Shown here: in pieces, positions 8,831 through 17,743 of the stretch
Numbering within the stretch: the stretch's first letter is position 1
How the letters are laid out: the number at the start of each line of letters is the position of its first letter
Assembly: GCA_963712905.1 (NCBI GenBank)
Contig: CAVQJU010000011.1
Span: 124,001 to 188,000, forward strand
Reading direction: 5' to 3'
DNA from: CAVQJU01 sp963712905
GTDB lineage: Bacteria; Acidobacteriota; Vicinamibacteria; Vicinamibacterales; CAVVIG01
Length of the DNA stretch: 64,000 bases
Program-made: the position numbers and the translations under genes
Notes under the pieces: generated by a model
What the model was told of the DNA's origin: nothing
The model's input: only the letters and a program-made list of their open reading frames with translations
Database searches by the model: none

Positions 8831-11520
8831 TCACTCCGCGCGCAGCGCGACCAGGGGATCGACCGCGGCCGCCCGGCGCGCCGGCAGCCAGCAGGCGACC
8901 AGCGCCACGCCAAGCAACGTCAACGTGGCGGCGGCGAAGACTCCGGGGTCGTGGGAGCTGACGCCGTAGAGCAGCGACGCGATCAGCCGGCTGCCCACGA
9001 ATGCGGTACCGAGACCCGCGGCGATGCCGGCGAGCGTCACGAGACCGCCTTGGCGTACGATCATGCCCGCCACGCTTCCGGGCTCGGCGCCCAGAGCGAG
9101 CCTGACGCCGATCTCGCCGGTCCGCTGGCTCACGATGTACGACATCACGCCGTAGATGCCAATCATCCCGAGCATCAGCGCGACGCTCGCAGCGATCGCA
9201 ATCAGGACCATCGTGAAGGCCGTCTGCTCAGCTGAACGATCGACGATGCTCTGCAGGCTGCGCACGTCCGCCAGGGCGACGTCGGGGTCGATCTGGGCGA
9301 TCGCGCTTCGAACGGCCGCGACCATGCCGGCCGGCGGCGTCGCGGTGCGCACGACGAAACTCATGATGCTGACATCCGGACCGACCAGCGCCTGTGCGGG
9401 GATCTCGGGCCCGCCGGCGATGGACATCGGCATGTAGAGCTGGCCGGCCGGCGCGGCCTCAGCAAGCGCGGTCGTCACGGTATTCGAGACCACGCCCACG
9501 ATGGTCAGCCATGCCGGCGTGCCGAACCTCGAGTTGGGCGGCGTTGACGCCTTGACCCGCTGACCGATCGGATCCTGATTCGGGAAGAGCGAATCGGCGA
9601 GGGCCTTGTTCACGACGATAACCGGGTCGGCTCGCTCGACATCGCCGCGGTCGATGGCGCGGCCGCGCAGCACGCGAATGCCGGCCGTGTCGAAGTACCC
9701 GCCGGACACGCCTCGCCACGTGAAAAACGGACGCGGCTTGCCGTCCTCGATTCTGCGCTCCGGCACCACGCCATTGCCAAAGCAGGTTCCGCCAAGGAGC
9801 TGGCATGTCGATGCCGACACCGCGGTGACGCCGGGAATGGTCGCGACGCGATCGAGAATCGCCTGGTGGACGGCGACAGCGGCGCGGCGGGTCGTGTATT
9901 GATTGTTCGGCAGTCCGACGCGAAAGGTGAGCGCCGATGCCGCGTCGAAGCCGGGATCGACCTGACGCAGTTTCTGAAAGCTGCGAAACATCAGCCCGGA
10001 GGCAACGACCAGAACCAGCGCCAGGCCGACCTGGCCTGCCATGAGCACGTGACGGGCGCGATACCGTCCGCGGCTCGCCGTGTTGCCGCGTCCGGTCTCG
10101 TGGAGCGAGGTGGGCAGCGGCGCCACGCGCAGCATGGGAATCGCGCCGAACGCGAGCCCGGTCAGCAGGCTCAGCACGAACGCGAACCCGATCACGACGC
10201 CGTCCAGGCGGACTTCGTGGAGCCGTGGCAGGTTGGCGGGACCGTACGCGACCACGAGCTGCACGGCGCCCCAGGCCAGCGCGAGCCCCGCAGCGCCGCC
10301 CGCGATCGAAAGCAGGGCGCTTTCGGCCAGGAAGTAGCGCGCGATCGCGCGGCGGCTCGCCCCGAGCGCCTGACGCACCGCGACTTCGCGCTGCCTCGAC
10401 TCGGAACGGACGAGGAACAGGTTCGCGACGTTGGCACACGCGACCAGCAGTACCAGGCCGACCGACGCGAGCAGGATCCAGAGCGTCTCGGCGACCCGGC
10501 CGACGAGGGCCTGCTGAAGCGCCATTGGCGCCGCGACCATCCCGTTCTGATTCGGCGACGTCCGCGCCAGATCGGCAATGAGCTGCGTCATTTCGACGCG
10601 CGCCTGATCGATCGTGGCTCCGTCTCTCAGCCGCGCCACACCCAACAAGCGTAAAGAGGAAAGACGCGCTCGCGCGCGTCGATTGCGCGGGCAGCCACAA
10701 GTCGGTGCGGGTATCAGGAAACACGAAGTCGGCCGGCATGACGCCGACCACCTGCGTCGGCACGCCGCTCAACCGGACCGACTGGCCGACGATGGCCGGA
10801 TCGAGGCCGAAGCGCCGCGCCCAGAGCCCGTAGGAGAGGACGGCGACCTGCGGCGCGCCCGTGACCCCCTCTTCTTCCACGAACCATCGCCCGAGCGCCG
10901 GGCGCACGCGCAGCACATGTGCGACCGACGGTGTCGCGTAAATCGCTCCGAGCCGCTCGGGGGTGCCGCTGCCGCTGAGCGTCACGCCGCCGATATTGTA
11001 CGCAGCCACGCCGTCGAGGGTTCGCGCGCGGTCGGCCAGCTGATAGTAGAGCTGCCAGGTCATGAAGTTGATGCCCGATGGTGATGTTCCGGCTCGGCAA
11101 CCCGTAGTCGAGCGCGATCAGCCGGCTCGAGTCGCCATACGGCAGCGGCTTCAGGAGCACTCGATACACGACCGTGAAGATGGAGACGTTGGCGCCGATC
11201 GCCAGCGCCAGCGTGAGCGCCGAGGCGGCGGCAAACCCGGGGCTGCGCCGCAGCGTCCGGCCCGCGTGCCGCATGTCGCGCGCGACGTGCTCGAGCCAGG
11301 GGAGCGTGCGCTGTTCCCGATAGGCTTCTGTTGTCATGTCCACTCCGCCGAGCCTGAGGGCTGCCTGTCTGCGGGCTTCGTCGCGCGCCATGCCGGCGCG
11401 GATGTTGTCCTCGACGTGGGCGTCGAGGTGGCCGTTCAGTTCGTCGACGAGGTCGCGGTCCGCCTGCGGCCGGCCGAATAGTCCGCCGACGCGAGCCGCC
11501 CACGCGCGCAGGGATGCCAT
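8831..11520 (-). CDS. ADOP-family ABC permease, first of three, two frameshifts
   Basis: A third ADOP-type permease, about 895 residues if two extra bases are removed. It begins MASLRAWAARVGGLFGRPQAD with the usual ELNGHLDAHVEDNIRAGM prefix domain. The frame breaks at about 11073-11076 (after SRNITIG, continuing INFMTWQLYY) and again at about 10649-10656 (after ASFLF, continuing LLGVARLRDGAT). Each break is restored by deleting one base, and total length (2690) is two over a multiple of three. The C-terminus (ARRAAAVDPLVALRAE) is normal. It follows PadR by 13 bases. It is either a pseudogene or carries assembly indels. Confidence 0.8.
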
Positions 11521-11533
11521 GGCGTTTGTGGGG

Positions 11534-11872
11534 CTACGAGGCTTCGTCCGGCGCCAGGAACCGCGCGAGGATGGCCTGCGCCTGCTCCCAGTCCCGCGTT
11601 TCGCGGGCGACCTGCTTCTTGCCGGCGCGCGTGAGCTGGTAGAACTTGGCGCGGCGGTTGTTGTCCGACACGCCCCACGCGGACTTGATGTAGCCCTCCT
11701 GCTCGAGCTTGAGGAGCGCGGGATAGAGCGTGCCGTAGTTCACGAGCAGCAGGTGCCCGCTCGTCTGCTCGATGCGCCGGGCGATGCCGTACCCATGCTG
11801 CGGCCCCATCGTCTCGAGGGTCTTGAGAATCATCAGGGCGAGCGTGCCCTGCCAGACGTCGGTTTTGCCCAT
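11534..11872 (-). CDS. PadR-family transcriptional regulator
   Basis: 112 residues with the PadR winged-helix: MGKTDVWQGTLALMILKTL, then HGYGIARRIEQ and LLVNYGTLYPALLKLEQEG. This is the short PadR-s1 form typical next to ADOP permeases. The ATG at 11872 is chosen because MGKTDVWQGTL is the conserved N-terminus; an upstream in-frame codon at 11899 would add nine atypical residues. It sits between the ATPase genes and the three permeases on the same strand. PadR repressors usually control adjacent transport genes in response to a small ligand, so autoregulation of this operon is the natural inference. Confidence 0.9.
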   Translation of the reverse strand: MGKTDVWQGTLALMILKTLETMGPQHGYGIARRIEQTSGHLLLVNYGTLYPALLKLEQEGYIKSAWGVSDNNRRAKFYQLTRAGKKQVARETRDWEQAQAILARFLAPDEAS

Positions 11873-11889
11873 GAAGAAGTCCTCTAAGG

Positions 11890-11922
11890 CAAGGTTCAAG
11901 GTTCAAGGTTCAGGGTTCAGGA
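11890..11922. repeat. AAGGTTC short tandem array
   Basis: About four to five degenerate copies of the 7-mer AAGGTTC/AGGGTTC between the second ATPase stop and PadR. The same word family recurs at 14603-14669, 14781-14816 and 15505-15530. There is no complementary arm here. Confidence 0.7.
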
Positions 11923-11924
11923 GT

Positions 11925-12593
11925 TCAGTCGTCGACGAGCCAGCCGTCGCGCAAATGGATGATCCGCGAACCGTACGTCGCGTTCACCTCGGAGTGCGTC
12001 ACCTGGATGATGGTCGTGCCGGCCTCGTTGAGCTTGCGGAACAGCTCCATGATTTCCTTGCCCTGTCCCGAATGAAGATTGCCGGTCGGCTCGTCGGCGA
12101 GGATGACTTTCGGGTTGGCGATGACCGCTCGCGCGACGCCGACCAGCTGCTGCTGGCCGCCCGAGAGCTGGCTCGGATACAGATCCTTCTTCCCGACAAT
12201 CTGAAACCGGTCGAGCACGTCGGCGACCATGCTCTGCCGATCCTTGCGCCCGACGTTGCGGTACGAGAGCGGGATCTCGAGGTTCTCGTAGACCGTCAGG
12301 TTGTCGAGCAGGTGATAGCTCTGGAACACGAACCCGATGTGCGCCTTGTGGAGCTCGTTGCGCTGCTTCGGGTTCATCCGGTGCACGGGCTGCCCGAGGA
12401 AGTCGAATTCGCCCGACCACGCGGCGTCGTGCATGCCGAGGATGTGCAGCAGGGTGGACTTGCCCGCGCCGGAGGGCCCCATGATCGACACGAACTCGCC
12501 GGGGGCGATGTCGAGCGTGATGCGCCGCAGCACGTAGGCGCGCGCCGGACCCTGCGGGTACGACTTCTCCAGGTTGCGAAGGGAAATCAGCAT
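11925..12593 (-). CDS. MacB/LolD-type ABC ATPase, second of two, with variant motifs
   Basis: 222 residues. Walker A GPSGAGKST, Q-loop region GFVFQSYHLL, signature LSGGQQQLVGVARA and Walker B VILADEPTGN are all present. It differs from its neighbour at two normally conserved spots: the residues after the signature are LV instead of RV, and the D-loop reads GNLHS instead of GNLDS. The ATG overlaps the stop of the upstream ATPase gene by one base (TGATG), indicating coupling. It probably powers the ADOP permeases encoded downstream, perhaps as a heterodimer with the other ATPase; the pairing is inference. Confidence 0.9.
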   Translation of the reverse strand: MLISLRNLEKSYPQGPARAYVLRRITLDIAPGEFVSIMGPSGAGKSTLLHILGMHDAAWSGEFDFLGQPVHRMNPKQRNELHKAHIGFVFQSYHLLDNLTVYENLEIPLSYRNVGRKDRQSMVADVLDRFQIVGKKDLYPSQLSGGQQQLVGVARAVIANPKVILADEPTGNLHSGQGKEIMELFRKLNEAGTTIIQVTHSEVNATYGSRIIHLRDGWLVDD

Positions 12594-13312
12594 CACGCGT
12601 TCATGGTTTCCAGTTCGGCCGGCTCGTCGACGACGCGGCCGTCGAAGAGATGGATGCTGCGATCGGCGTGGCGCGCGTAGCGGGGATCGTGCGTGACCAT
12701 GCAGATGGTGGCGCCGCTCATGTACAGCTCGTGGAGCAGCTCCATCACCGACTCGCCGCTCTTCGAGTCGAGGTTCCCGGTCGGCTCGTCGGCGAGCAGG
12801 ATGACCGGCTCGCCCGCGACCGCGCGCGCGACGGCGACGCGCTGCTGCTGGCCGCCCGACAGCTGGCTCGGCAGGTGCTTGGCGCGGTGCGCCATGCCGA
12901 CGCGTTCGAGCGCGTCGGAGACACGCTGACGCCGTTCGGCCGGCCGCATGCCGCGGTAGGTGAGCGGCAGCTCGACGTTCTCGAAGACCGAGAGGTCGCC
13001 AATCAGGTTGAAGCTCTGGAAGATGAAGCCGATCTCGCGGTTGCGGACGCGGGCGCGCTCCCACGCCTTCAGCTCGCCGACCGGCCGGCCGTTGAGTTGA
13101 TACGACCCGCCGCTCGGCGAGTCGAGCAGGCCGAGGATCGACAGCAGCGTCGATTTGCCGCAGCCGGACGGTCCGGAAATCGCGACGTACTCGCCGCGCG
13201 CGATTTCCACGTCCACGCTGGCCAGCGCGTGCGTTTCGACCTCGTCGGTCACGAACACTTTCGTCACACCATCGAGCTTGATCACGGGCGGCATGGCGGT
13301 GGTTGGGATCAT
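12593..13312 (-). CDS. MacB/LolD-type ABC ATPase, first of two
   Basis: 239 residues, with Walker A GPSGCGKST, Q-loop GFIFQSFNLI, canonical signature LSGGQQQRVAVARA, Walker B VILLADEPTGNLDS and the H-loop MVTHDPRYA. This is the LolD/MacB type that serves FtsX-like permeases. AGAGGA just upstream supports the ATG at 13312. It lies 19 bases after the membrane fusion protein gene and overlaps the second ATPase by one base, so the order is MFP, ATPase, ATPase, PadR, permeases. Acts at the cytoplasmic face of the inner membrane. Confidence 0.92.
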   Translation of the reverse strand: MIPTTAMPPVIKLDGVTKVFVTDEVETHALASVDVEIARGEYVAISGPSGCGKSTLLSILGLLDSPSGGSYQLNGRPVGELKAWERARVRNREIGFIFQSFNLIGDLSVFENVELPLTYRGMRPAERRQRVSDALERVGMAHRAKHLPSQLSGGQQQRVAVARAVAGEPVILLADEPTGNLDSKSGESVMELLHELYMSGATICMVTHDPRYARHADRSIHLFDGRVVDEPAELETMNA

Positions 13313-13331
13313 GTGTCCTCTGTAAGTGCGT

Positions 13332-14582
13332 CTACTGGAGGCGAATCCGATCGAAAGCTTCCCAGGCGGACATGTCGGACAGGATCACCTGGTCGCCGGG
13401 GTTCAATCCCGACACGATCTCCACTTCGTTGACCGACGTCCGGCCCAGCTTCACCTGGATGCGCGTCGCTTCGCCGTTGGGCTGAAGCTTGAAGAGGCCG
13501 ACGGACGTCTGCTCCTGGCCGAACGCGGGCCGCCCGACCTTGACGATGTCGGCGAGCCGTTCGAGCTGGACGGTGCCGTCGACGCTCAGGTCGGGCCTCA
13601 CGCCCTTCGGCAGCGGGCCCTCCATGATGATGTCCACCGTGACCGTGCCGTTCTGCACCGACGGATCGACGCGCACGACCTTGCCGGAAACGATGCCGAT
13701 GCGCGTGTCGATGGTGGCCGGCAGACCCGGGAGGATGTCCTTGGCGCGGGTTTCAGCGATTTTCAGTTCCGCCTTGAGGCGCGAGGGGTCGGCGACGCGC
13801 GCGAGGTTGGTGCCTGGCGCCACCTGCTGGCCGACTTCGACGGGGACGACCTGCAGCACGCCCGCGAACCCGGCCCTGACCTGCAGCTCGTTCACCTGCC
13901 GCTGCTTCAGGCCCACGACCGCGCGCGTCTGATCGACTTCGGAATTCTGCACGGCCAGTCGCGCCTGCATGGACTCGGCGTGGCTCGCGAGCTGCTTCTG
14001 GGCGATGGTCAGACGCGCAGACAGCTGGTCGGCGTCGAGCTTCGCCTGCTTCAGCGTCATGTCCGACACCAGACCCTTGGCGGCCAGCTGCTGGTTGGCT
14101 TCGACCTGGAGCGCGGCCTTCTTGTAGTCCGCCTCGATGTTGGCGGTGACCGCCTCCTGGGCAAGCGTGTCGTTCTGGAGCTGGACCCGGAGGTTGGTGA
14201 GGCTGGCCTCGGCGGCCTTGAGTTTGAGCACGGCGTCCCCGAGTTCCTGTTCGAGCTGTGGATTGCTGAGCTCGAGGATGACGCTGCCGGCGGCGACCAC
14301 CGAGCCCGGCCGGATGGCGATCCGTTCGACGCGCCCGACCGTGGTGGCCGGAATCCAGCGGATGTCCTCGGGCACGAGCGTGCCGATGCCGCGCTCGTCG
14401 CGGAGCATCGGGCCCCGCTTGACCGTATCGATCCAGACCGTGGCGCGTTCGACACTCGGGGCCGCCGGTTTGAGCCGCGACACGCCCAGCGTGATGAGGC
14501 CCACGAGCGACAGCGCCACGACGCCATACACGGTGCGGCGAATCCGCTTCTGCCGGAGGTTAGACGGGCGGGCGATGTCCAT
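13332..14582 (-). CDS. HlyD/MacA-type membrane fusion protein
   Basis: 416 residues with an N-terminal membrane anchor (RRTVYGVVALSLVGLITLGVS). A lipoyl-like half (VGRVERIAIRPGSVVAAGSVI) is followed by a long alpha-helical hairpin (about residues 110-250, LEQELGDAVLKLKAAEASL onward), the second lipoyl half (VRAGFAGVLQVVPVEVGQQV) and a beta-barrel domain. This is the periplasmic adaptor that would link the inner-membrane permeases to an outer-membrane TolC-like channel; no channel gene is in the window. It is the first gene of the operon, so its promoter should lie in the repeat-rich gap upstream. Confidence 0.9.
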   Translation of the reverse strand: MDIARPSNLRQKRIRRTVYGVVALSLVGLITLGVSRLKPAAPSVERATVWIDTVKRGPMLRDERGIGTLVPEDIRWIPATTVGRVERIAIRPGSVVAAGSVILELSNPQLEQELGDAVLKLKAAEASLTNLRVQLQNDTLAQEAVTANIEADYKKAALQVEANQQLAAKGLVSDMTLKQAKLDADQLSARLTIAQKQLASHAESMQARLAVQNSEVDQTRAVVGLKQRQVNELQVRAGFAGVLQVVPVEVGQQVAPGTNLARVADPSRLKAELKIAETRAKDILPGLPATIDTRIGIVSGKVVRVDPSVQNGTVTVDIIMEGPLPKGVRPDLSVDGTVQLERLADIVKVGRPAFGQEQTSVGLFKLQPNGEATRIQVKLGRTSVNEVEIVSGLNPGDQVILSDMSAWEAFDRIRLQ

Positions 14583-14602
14583 GGTTCAGCAGGTCACGGG
14601 CT

Positions 14603-14816
14603 GGGGTTCAAGGTTCAGGGTTCAGGGTTCAGGGTTCAGGGTTCAGGGTTCAAGGTTCGGGGTTCAAGGGTTCCATGGCGCCCAGTGGTTCGTTAGACGG
14701 AAGACCCGGCCGCCTGGTTCATCTTGGATTCCCATACAGCAGGGTGGCACAGGCACCTATGGGAAGGCAATAGGGTGCACGGGAACCCTGAACCTCTGAA
14801 CCCTGAACCCTGAACC
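14603..14816. repeat. Composite repeat: GGTTCAGG array, hairpin core, complementary array
   Basis: This fills most of the 329-base gap between two divergent genes. Left array at 14603-14669 is (GGTTCAGG)n-like on the plus strand; right array at 14781-14816 is its complement (CCCTGAACCTCTGAACC). Between them sits a core with an 8-bp perfect inverted repeat, TTCCCATA at 14729-14736 and TATGGGAA at 14758-14765, enclosing a GGTG/CACC inner stem. The design matches the element at 2637-2831 with different words. No ORF of note lies inside. Confidence 0.75.
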
Positions 14817-14911
14817 GACAACGTTACACGTCCGTGTGAACCGTTCCCCCCGCGTTTCGTCTAACCCGGCACCAACTGCTCGTGACCGCCGCCGCGCGGA
14901 GAAAGGCCGAC

Positions 14912-15496
14912 ATGAAAGGGAAGATGTGTCGCATCCCGAACCGCCTGCTCCTCTGGGGGGCCGTCATGTTGGCTGCGGCCGGTCTCGCCGGGCCTGCAGG
15001 TGCGGCCGCCGACGAACTGTCCGGCGTACGGTCGACGAGCCCCGCCATCCGCGAGCTCGTTGACGATGCCATGTGGGAGTCGCCGACGTTCCGGGGGATC
15101 GTTCGCGCGATCGTCGCGACCGATGGCATCGTGTACGTGGAAGAGGGCGTCTGCCGCCACGGCGTTCACGCCTGCCTGCTGCTGGACGTCACGCCGGCGG
15201 GCGGGTACCGCATCCTGCGCATCCTGGTCGATCGTCAGGGCACGCTGGCCCACCGCAGCCGGCTGGATCTCATCGCGACGATTGGACACGAGCTCAGGCA
15301 CGCGCTCGAAGTGCTCAGCGACCGCGCTATCAGGTCGGCGGCCGCCGTGTTCCTGTACTACTTCAGCCACGTCCCGACCACCAACTCCACCTTCGAAACC
15401 GCGGCCGCCATCGCCGCCGGCGCGGCAATCCGGGGCGAGCTCGGCCGCCACGTCACGTTTGTCTTTCAGCAAGTCGCGCTGAACGGGGGGGAGTGA
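14912..15496 (+). CDS. Secreted putative HExxH zinc protein, paralogue 1
   Basis: 194 residues with a signal peptide (LLLWGAVMLAAAGLAGPAGA). The mature part has IVATDGIVYVEEGVCRHG, then CRHGVHAC, then IGHELRHALE, which contains the zinc-protease motif HELRH (HExxH). About 35 residues later STFETAAAIAAG offers a Glu as possible third ligand. The same features in the same order occur in the protein at 41905-42450 (HELQH and RFETTAAIKAG). GGAGAAAGG upstream supports the ATG at 14912; a GTG at 14882 is an alternative. It may be a minimal secreted metallopeptidase, but no family name is recognised and activity is inferred from motif conservation only. Confidence 0.65.
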   Translation: MKGKMCRIPNRLLLWGAVMLAAAGLAGPAGAAADELSGVRSTSPAIRELVDDAMWESPTFRGIVRAIVATDGIVYVEEGVCRHGVHACLLLDVTPAGGYRILRILVDRQGTLAHRSRLDLIATIGHELRHALEVLSDRAIRSAAAVFLYYFSHVPTTNSTFETAAAIAAGAAIRGELGRHVTFVFQQVALNGGE

Positions 15497-15504
15497 CGGG
15501 AACA

Positions 15505-15530
15505 GGTTCACGGTTCACGGTTCAAGGTTC
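15505..15530. repeat. GGTTCACGGTTC short array
   Basis: Three to four copies of GGTTCAC/GGTTCAA immediately upstream of TAGAAT at 15535-15540, which could serve as a -10 box for the next gene. It belongs to the GGTTCA word family found in neighbouring gaps. Confidence 0.6.
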
Positions 15531-15584
15531 CTGCTAGAATTTCGGGCCAGCGGACGGACGGTACAGCAGGAAAGAGAGGGCCCG

Positions 15585-16625
15585 ATGACGACACGCATCG
15601 TGATGACATTCATCGTCGCGGCAGGCTTGTCCGCGGGCCTGGCCGCTCAGAAACCGGCGCCAAAACCGTCGCCGGCCGCTGTCGCGAAGACGTCATGGGG
15701 CGATCCGGACCTGCAGGGCACATGGTCCGGCGACTCCGCGTTCGCCATCCCGATGCAGCGTCCCGAAGCGCTGGGCACGAAGGCCGAGCTGACCGACCAG
15801 GAGTACGCCGACAAGCTGGCCCGCGACGAGCAGTCGCGCAACCGCGCATCCGGCGCGGTCGGGCCGTTCAGAAACGACGGCGCCTGGCTGGACAAGACCT
15901 TCCGTCAGACGTCGTTGATTGTCGAGCCGGCCAACGGCCGAACGCCGCCGCTGACGCCGGAAGCCGAGCGCCTGCGCGCCACCGCGCCCCGCGGCACCTA
16001 CGGCAACGGCCCGCTCGACAGCCCCGAGGATTTCACACTCTACGACCGCTGCATCTCGCTCGGCGCGGTCGGGTCCATGACGCCCAAGATTTACGGCAAC
16101 GGCTACCGCATCATCCAGGCGCCGGGCTACGTCGCCCTGATGTCGGAAATGATCCACGAGGCGCGCATCATTCCACTCGACGGCCGGCCGCACATCGGGA
16201 AGAAGATTCAGTCGTACCTGGGGGATTCGCGCGGCCACTGGGAAGGCAGCACGCTGGTCATCGAAACGACGAACCTGAACGGCCGCACGAACTACTCGGC
16301 GGTGAACCTGACGCTCGTCGAGCGCCTGACGCGCGTCGAACCGGACGTCCTCCGCTACGAAGCGATCATCGACGACCCCTCGACGTACACCGGGCGTGTA
16401 CGGATTTCAATCCCGTTCACCTCGCCGGCCGGGTATCGGGTGCTTCCGTACGACTGCCATGAAGGGAATCTGGCGGTACTCCAGGGGCTCGGCGGAGAAC
16501 GGGCGGAAGATGCCGCGCTCGCGGCCGACGCCAGACGCGGCATCGTCCGTCCACGGCGGCCGATTCAGGGCGGCCTGACGGTCGGCGGACAACCCATCCC
16601 CGAAAGCGGTCCGGCGCAGAACTGA
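15585..16625 (+). CDS. Secreted protein of the WGDPDLQGTW family, unknown function
   Basis: 346 residues with a signal peptide (MTTRIVMTFIVAAGLSAGLAAQ). The mature N-terminus has the hallmark WGDPDLQGTWSGD, and later RGHWEGSTLVIETTN and a Tyr/Asp-rich C-terminal part (YRVLPYDCHEGN). Proteins of this kind occur in large paralogous sets in acidobacterial genomes. The recurring DLQGTW and HWEGDTLV-like motifs suggest a beta-rich extracytoplasmic fold. I do not know a function. It is convergent with the metallophosphoesterase gene, with no base between the two stops. Confidence 0.75.
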   Translation: MTTRIVMTFIVAAGLSAGLAAQKPAPKPSPAAVAKTSWGDPDLQGTWSGDSAFAIPMQRPEALGTKAELTDQEYADKLARDEQSRNRASGAVGPFRNDGAWLDKTFRQTSLIVEPANGRTPPLTPEAERLRATAPRGTYGNGPLDSPEDFTLYDRCISLGAVGSMTPKIYGNGYRIIQAPGYVALMSEMIHEARIIPLDGRPHIGKKIQSYLGDSRGHWEGSTLVIETTNLNGRTNYSAVNLTLVERLTRVEPDVLRYEAIIDDPSTYTGRVRISIPFTSPAGYRVLPYDCHEGNLAVLQGLGGERAEDAALAADARRGIVRPRRPIQGGLTVGGQPIPESGPAQN

Positions 16626-17723
16626 CTACTGCGGCACCTGCGTGTTGCTGGTGAAACACCAGCCGACGAGGGTCTGTCCAAAGCGGCGCACGATCGCGTC
16701 TGGAACGTCGCGCTCGGCCACTTTCTGGAACTCGAACTTGATTTCCCCATCGGGCGCGACCGTCGCCAGCAGCGAGCCATAGACGTTCGTCATGGCGACC
16801 TTCGGCGACGGCACCGGCAGCCTGTAGCGCTGGGCGCCGGCCGTGCCGATGACCCATCCCGGCAGGACGCCGCCGTGCTCGCGCAGGTATTGCGAGTCGT
16901 AGACGTCTTCCATGTAGAAGTGCTGGTGGCTCGCGAGCACGTACACGCGCTTGCGGCCGTTGTCGCGCGCCTTGAGCAGGCTGGCGTACACGCGGCGGCC
17001 GGTTTCCGTGCTCTGCGGCGATTCGTTCATGCTGTGGTCGAAGTTGTAGCCGTCGGGCAACGCCTTGTGCATCCCGGCGACGATCGTCCGCACGGACGGG
17101 TTGGCCACGTCGCGCGCGAGCGCCCGTTCAAACCAGGCAAGCTGCGTCTCGTTGAACTCGTCGTTCGACGCGTTGTCGAGATAGAAAAACGACACACCGC
17201 GGTCGATCCAGTGAAAGTACGTCTTGACGCTCTGGTCCTCAGGGCTGTCGATGAGCCGCTGCGCGCGCAGTGCCGGCGTGTCGTGCCACGGCCCGAACCT
17301 CGACAGGAACTCCACGCGGGTCTTCGGGAAGACCACCTCGTGGTTCCCGATGCCGACCAGAAACGGAATCGCGCCGAACGGCGCCATCTGGTTTTCCAGG
17401 AAGTCCTGCCACTGCATGTCGTGGTACTGGTCGATCGTCAGCGGCGAGGCGAGAAACTCCGGGCGGTTCAGGATGTCTTCGTCCACGCCCGACGTCCGGC
17501 GCAGATCGCCCAGGTGCCAGTAGAACGACACGTTGTTCTTTCGCGCCGTCTCGGCGATGGCCGGCATCACGATGTCGCCGCAGTTGCGAGCGTCCGCCGA
17601 CACGAGGAACCGCCACGACTCTGCGGCGCCGCCGTTCTGCTGGGCTCGGGCCAGCCACCCGGAAGACGCCACGCCAGCGGCCAGCACGACCGCACACCAC
17701 GACCGTCGCGACCGTCGCTTCAT
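16626..17723 (-). CDS. Secreted calcineurin-like metallophosphoesterase
   Basis: 365 residues from ATG 17723 (MKRRSRRSWCAVVLAAG), with an export signal. Metal-binding motifs of the calcineurin-like fold appear in order: SADARNCGD, WHLGDLR, GIGNHEVV, AGMHKALPDG and ASHQHFYMED. The first motif is less canonical than the usual DxH, but GD, GNHE, H and HxH are all there. Likely hydrolyses phosphate esters outside the cytoplasm; the substrate is unknown. The 3' end abuts the stop of the convergent upstream neighbour. Confidence 0.85.
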   Translation of the reverse strand: MKRRSRRSWCAVVLAAGVASSGWLARAQQNGGAAESWRFLVSADARNCGDIVMPAIAETARKNNVSFYWHLGDLRRTSGVDEDILNRPEFLASPLTIDQYHDMQWQDFLENQMAPFGAIPFLVGIGNHEVVFPKTRVEFLSRFGPWHDTPALRAQRLIDSPEDQSVKTYFHWIDRGVSFFYLDNASNDEFNETQLAWFERALARDVANPSVRTIVAGMHKALPDGYNFDHSMNESPQSTETGRRVYASLLKARDNGRKRVYVLASHQHFYMEDVYDSQYLREHGGVLPGWVIGTAGAQRYRLPVPSPKVAMTNVYGSLLATVAPDGEIKFEFQKVAERDVPDAIVRRFGQTLVGWCFTSNTQVPQ

Positions 17724-17743
17724 GGGCGGCCATTTTACCCCGG

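Noticed and set aside
14729..14765. A tRNA or small structured RNA gene
   Set aside because: There is one main hairpin only; no cloverleaf, anticodon arm or CCA. Treated as a repeat core.
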